A stretch of 64,000 bases of DNA from Scleroderma bovista (Eukaryota > Basidiomycota > Agaricomycetes > Boletales > Sclerodermataceae): NCBI GenBank assembly GCA_037178675.1, contig JAYMGJ010000120.1, positions 1-64,000 on the forward strand. The letters run 5' to 3'. The first letter of the stretch is position 1. Each line of letters starts with the position of its first letter. Made by a program: the position numbers and the translations under genes. Positions 60,065 through 64,000 of this stretch are shown in pieces. Under the pieces are notes generated by a model. The model made no database searches, was not told the DNA's origin, and worked only from the letters and a program-made list of their open reading frames with translations.

Positions 60065-60875
60065 ATGGCCCGATCTCACTACTATAATGACTCACGTTCG
60101 CCATCATACAATGATGGTCAATCAGCGATTTTGAAGGGTACGCCTGATAGTCAGGAGAGCTCGCCAGAAGAATCCGTTCAGTTGCCCCCATTCTACCGGC
60201 GACGTGGATCCGTGGTTCGCGATAGGTTCGGTAATGAGATATGCTCCCAACTTCCGCCTGGCGAAACTCCACCTACTTTGGATGATGAAGAGATAAAGGT
60301 AATGTCCTCTGAGATTTAGTCACCATTAGCTTACTGACCATCACACAGACCGGTAGGATTGGTTTGAAAAGAAAACGGTCAGGAGAAAACAGTGACGATC
60401 TGCCGCAGGTATGTAAGTTGGCCTTTAATTTCATGCTAGAATACTAAGGATCCACCGTGACTTCAAGACTCCCCACCGGCCCTTGGGACGTGATCTTATC
60501 AATATAGGCTCTGCAAAGTCTGTTCCCAATACGGACAAGCGTCGCCGTCTTCTTCCACCGTTTGAAATTGACTTGGAACCAGGGAAGTCTCTCTCACAAA
60601 AGCTTGAGGGCGTCATCAGCGAATTACGGTGCGAGCTGAAAGATTTACTGGCAAAGCAAGCGGACGCTATCGAAGGACTGCGAGGTGAGGTGAAAGCCCT
60701 TCAAGGACTGCGAGGCGATGCCAAAGATTCGTCGGGACAGCAGACAGAAGCCATTCAGGCACTGCGAGGTGATGTCAAAGATTTGTTGGGAACAAATATG
60801 GAGGTACTCCTCACGACGCTCGATGTTATGAAAGACAATACGAAGGCTGGATCAAAGTCTATACTAATACTCTGA
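60065..60875 (+). CDS. Hypothetical protein with LRG-type coiled-coil repeats
   Basis: The ATG at 60065 starts MARSHYYNDSRSPSYNDG, a Ser/Tyr-rich segment. It is joined through short introns (donor after LDDEEIK near 60298; donor after DDLPQ near 60410) to an exon reading TPHRPLGRDLINIGSAK, a basic NTDKRRRLLPPFE patch (possible nuclear signal) and a coiled coil. The coil carries repeats of about 13-16 residues: IEGLRGEVKAL, LQGLRGDAKD and IQALRGDVKDLLG. The stop is at 60875. No domain was recognised. A nuclear, self-associating protein is an inference from the basic patch and coil. Confidence 0.5.
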
Positions 60876-60879
60876 AATG

Positions 60880-61515
60880 TTAAGTGTTCGTATGGATACA
60901 GTCATGGAATGTAACATGTAGGATATTGTATCGTTACAGACTCTTGTATGGCATGCATCGTGTCAATGTACCATTTATCTAGTCTTAACAACCTAGCATG
61001 GCCGACTTCAAACATTTTCGAAGTGTCGTGCTTACAAATCACAGTACTTCGGAATTTTCTCGAAGTCTCAAGGGCGGTCACAACAACATGGCCCACCACG
61101 CCAACGGCGATCATTGTGCATCAGACCACACCACTAACAAATGATCACAACAGCCCCAGGTGATGACGACGATCCACCATCCTCAGCCTACAGCCCTAGC
61201 ATCGATCCGTCGACGGTCACTTCCACTCCAAACTCCAGCAACGGCCGCGCGACAACGGCAGCCACTACTTCCACTATAGTGTCGTCCAACGACGATGACA
61301 TTCACACATGACTGTTTTGGATTCTTTCAAGTTATAGGTGAAAGTCGATCACGCTCAGCTACTATCATCAGTTAAGACTTTTACAGCTTTTCTATGTACT
61401 GTATGGATTACAGTGTGCTCGGGCTTCAGCTAATCGTACCACTTATTTATATCGAAATCAGACAGCGGTAATGATGGTCCCACTCAGGTCGGATAATCGT
61501 ATGGACCGGCTGAAT
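60880..61515. other. Intergenic, no firm gene
   Basis: A Thr/Ser-rich plus-strand frame from 61141 to 61311 (MITTAPGDDDDPPSSAY...) is low-complexity and has no support as a separate gene. Confidence 0.35.
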
Positions 61516-61519
61516 TCAT

Positions 61520-62429
61520 TCATTGGCATTCTTCATCTTGTATGTTATATCGGTACGTACCATCATTTTTACGCCGCCATGCAACTATCTCACTCGCATC
61601 ATCCCAGAGGTTGCAAGATTCCCTGTCAAGACCAAGAATGTCCCAGTCAATCCACGTCGAATTATCTGTCCAGACAATCCGAATGTCGTAGATGCCGCGA
61701 GCCTCCAGCCAGTCATTGGCTTCACTTCGACTACAAAATGCCTGCAGGAGTACAACTTTGAGAGCAGAGCAACGATCGAGGATCTTTCGAATGTGTTGGG
61801 CACAAGTGTGCCAGAGGTGAAGGTCAAGCGCAAGGTGAGTAAGTCGAGTCATTTCTTCAATACCAACTGTACTAGTCCAGAGAATCCATCCGTCTAAGAT
61901 TTCAAGACGGGTGATCCTGTGTGCCATGTCCAGCTTGGCAAATGAAGGGGTGGTCGAGAAGAACATTGACGACATGTTAAGTGATAGCTCCGTTAACAAT
62001 GGGAGTGCGTCAACAGATTCTTGCATCCGCTCTGAATGCGCCCAAGCCTTTTGATTCCACATCGCAAGGGCAGTAACACCTGTGCAATACTCCAAGATTT
62101 CGAGTGTCACCTCTGGCATCATGTCGCCAAACATGCAAAGCCTCTTGACAGCACCTCGTGCGAAGGAATGTGGGGATCGTCGCTGGCGAAGACATGTAAC
62201 GAAGCGTCGACCTTCTCTGTCACTCCCGAGTATCACTTTTTCGTAAAGCATGGGTTCCATCCTGGTCATTGTCATTCTATCGACTTAATATTTATCTATG
62301 ATGATGAAGTACTCACCAGTCATGAACCCATCCACAGACACGCAAGATCATGGCGAGGATATGATTGTTTCCGCCCGAGGCAAGGAGAAGTATCTCTTGT
62401 TTAAGCTCAAGCGGAAGTTCCTTTCCCAT
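61520..62429 (-). CDS. F-box-like protein with leucine-rich C-terminus
   Basis: The start at 62429 opens MGKELPLELKQEILLLAS, the F-box-like helix (L-P-x-E-L-x-x-E-I-L). A GTGAGT donor after WVHDW and a CAG acceptor near 62265 join it in frame to MEPMLYEKVILGSDREG. The remainder has leucine-rich, LRR-like pieces (LPLLTELSLNMSSM, ITRLEILDGW, RLTHLALDLHL, CSALKVVLLQAF) and a Trp-rich end at 61520. Such proteins are a very large agaricomycete family, thought to be substrate-recognition subunits of SCF ubiquitin ligases. That role is family inference, not shown here. Confidence 0.65.
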
Positions 62430-62989
62430 GACACGTTCTGGGTACTTTCTATTCTTCTTTGAGTTATAACTGAACATCTCAGACTTCTGAACTCGAGATC
62501 AAATGGGCAGCGGCCCGTATATTCCGAACGGATCTTGCAAAGTTGGATGATCAATGTACGTGTGGCTGGTTCAACTTTCTTTTTAACTCTAATTGATATC
62601 GGGAACAGTGTGGTTAGTCGGTCCCCATACATCCAAGTTCGGCCCAAGACAGCCCTTGCTAGGTTCGATCTTCGCTTTCGCCGTATGGACCGGGAATAGA
62701 GGCTGACATACAATGTACAACATTCCACCCTGATCACCTGCTCATCCTTGGTGTCATACTTCCAACGTTGCACACTCGCCGGTGACGTCGCAGTGGTCCC
62801 GACATCTGATTCGAATGAAACACCTCATCGTTGTGTGCTTGTACGTAAGAGTGAACAACCAAAATCTTTTCCAAGAAAGTACAGTACATGTTCTTCTCAT
62901 TTACTAAATATTTACTTCCTGTTGCAACTCGCGTCAGTACAATACGACTAGGTTGGCTAGGTATAAGACTTACCTTGGATGATGATCCT

Positions 62990-63301
62990 TTATGCACCAC
63001 TGATACCATGGCTGCGGTGCAATGCATCGATTGTGTTCACTACATGAACATACAAGTTCATGATCGCAATCGGGTTTAGCTCAAAGAACACGAATATAGC
63101 TTCTGGTGATACGATCGTCATATCATCAAGAGTGTGAACTCCTAGCCATTGTAGAGGCAAGAAGAAGGTTTCTCGCCAATGCCACCCGGGTTCATCGATA
63201 TCGAGGCGATCAAGGAACGCTTCCAGAGCTGGGTATTGGACAAACGGGTATGTGATAATTTCTACGTCGACAAGAATCGTCGGGGCTGATCTATTTGCCA
63301 T
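62990..63301 (-). CDS. Small hypothetical protein
   Basis: A minus-strand frame from ATG 63301 reads MANRSAPTILVDVEIITYPF, then GWHWRETFFLPLQWLGVHTL and IVSPEAIFVFFELNP. A possible GTATGT donor sits after IMNL (about 63057), so the true 3' end may lie in a further exon below 63010. I do not recognise the family. From 63480 to the window end I see no supported gene. Confidence 0.3.
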   Translation of the reverse strand: MANRSAPTILVDVEIITYPFVQYPALEAFLDRLDIDEPGWHWRETFFLPLQWLGVHTLDDMTIVSPEAIFVFFELNPIAIMNLYVHVVNTIDALHRSHGISGA

Positions 63302-64000
63302 CAACTTTCTCCAAGATCAGTATCATTCATTTGAGTGCAATAGTTACTGCTTACACCAATAATACTTGTGAAATGCTTTTGTGTGCGTTGATGAGTCTCT
63401 GGACTTCATCCTTCTGTTATGCAGGACATTATCGAAATGTCTGCGGACCATATCCGAATGCAAGCACACTTGGATGAAGATAGTATCCAGATCTCTGGAT
63501 TCCAGAAATTTACACCGAAAGGTAAGGTCAACTTTACACTCGAGATCCCAACTTTGAGGTTGGATTGAACTAAAAACTTCAGGGGTAAGTTATGAAATGA
63601 AGTGAAATAAGGATACGGCCAACTACGCTATACAAATGAAATGAGATTACGGCCGACTAGGTGTCAGCATCTACAATGTGTAGCCGAGCAAAAGTGCTCA
63701 CAATAGTCCCCGTTTGGTTAAGCTTTATCGTAAACCCCGTCCCCATCCAATCAGAGTGCTTCCTGAGTATTCAAAAACTCAGCAAGCGTGTAGCGTAATT
63801 CGACGATTTTGCTGATGCACCTGACGGTCCTGATATATTTTGATGATCGACATAGCGCCACTCCGAGAATGCAGATTACTTAAGAGTTCAGGACACCGTC
63901 GCCGCGCCTTCGATCAGCCTATCCCGGAACCGTGTCTAATTCTGCCTTCAAAGCGATCATGCCGTTCACTGTCCATTAAAGTTTCTCTTGAATTCCGCCG

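Overview
This is nuclear DNA of a filamentous basidiomycete, most likely an agaricomycete and possibly Boletales. Supporting signs are many short introns (about 45-60 nt) with GTRNGT donors and YAG acceptors, a Plavaka-type transposase, a DUF6533-like membrane protein, a kinase with an HGD catalytic loop, and a Zn-cluster/coiled-coil gene. The order is inferred from gene style only. Nothing bacterial, viral or organellar was seen.

Layout. 1-1601: 3' part of a Zn-cluster-like/coiled-coil gene on the minus strand. 1.6-4.5 kb: repeat-rich DNA with a 14-unit tandem repeat, a tRNA-like arm and a possible solo LTR. 4.5-24.6 kb: an array of four diverged copies (A-D) of an eIF4G gene, all minus strand, with shared flanks. 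24.2-30.1 kb: small secreted peptide genes and a protein kinase. 31.4-36.4 kb: a fifth, complete eIF4G copy (E) on the plus strand. 36.7-49.3 kb: ordinary genes, namely a TRK potassium transporter, a DUF6533-like protein, FCF1, LCMT1/PPM1 and a GT61 glycosyltransferase, with a broken CENP-B/pogo-type fragment among them. 51-53.5 kb: degenerate genes including an SPT6 N-terminal fragment. 54.8-59.2 kb: a Plavaka-type transposase gene with an in-frame exon triplication. 60-63.3 kb: a coiled-coil hypothetical gene, an F-box-like gene and a small hypothetical gene.

Two observations stand out. First, the five eIF4G copies have been remodelled differently. E is complete (1556 codons). D still splices to an open 1346-codon frame. 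B keeps every splice phase but has lost the whole MIF4G domain, so the eIF4E-binding motif is joined to the MA3 domain (767 codons). C stays open through the eIF4E-binding motif and then stops. A lacks the N-terminal exons. Second, four plus-strand loci around these copies encode, or once encoded, secreted precursors. Each has a hydrophobic leader, a spacer with E-R/K-R sites and a C-terminal heptapeptide of pattern [WI]-C-x-x-x-C-L. Three appear intact. They look like an undescribed family of processed secreted peptides that was amplified with the eIF4G segment.

Exon coordinates were read by hand from splice signals and frame continuity. No transcript or database evidence was available.
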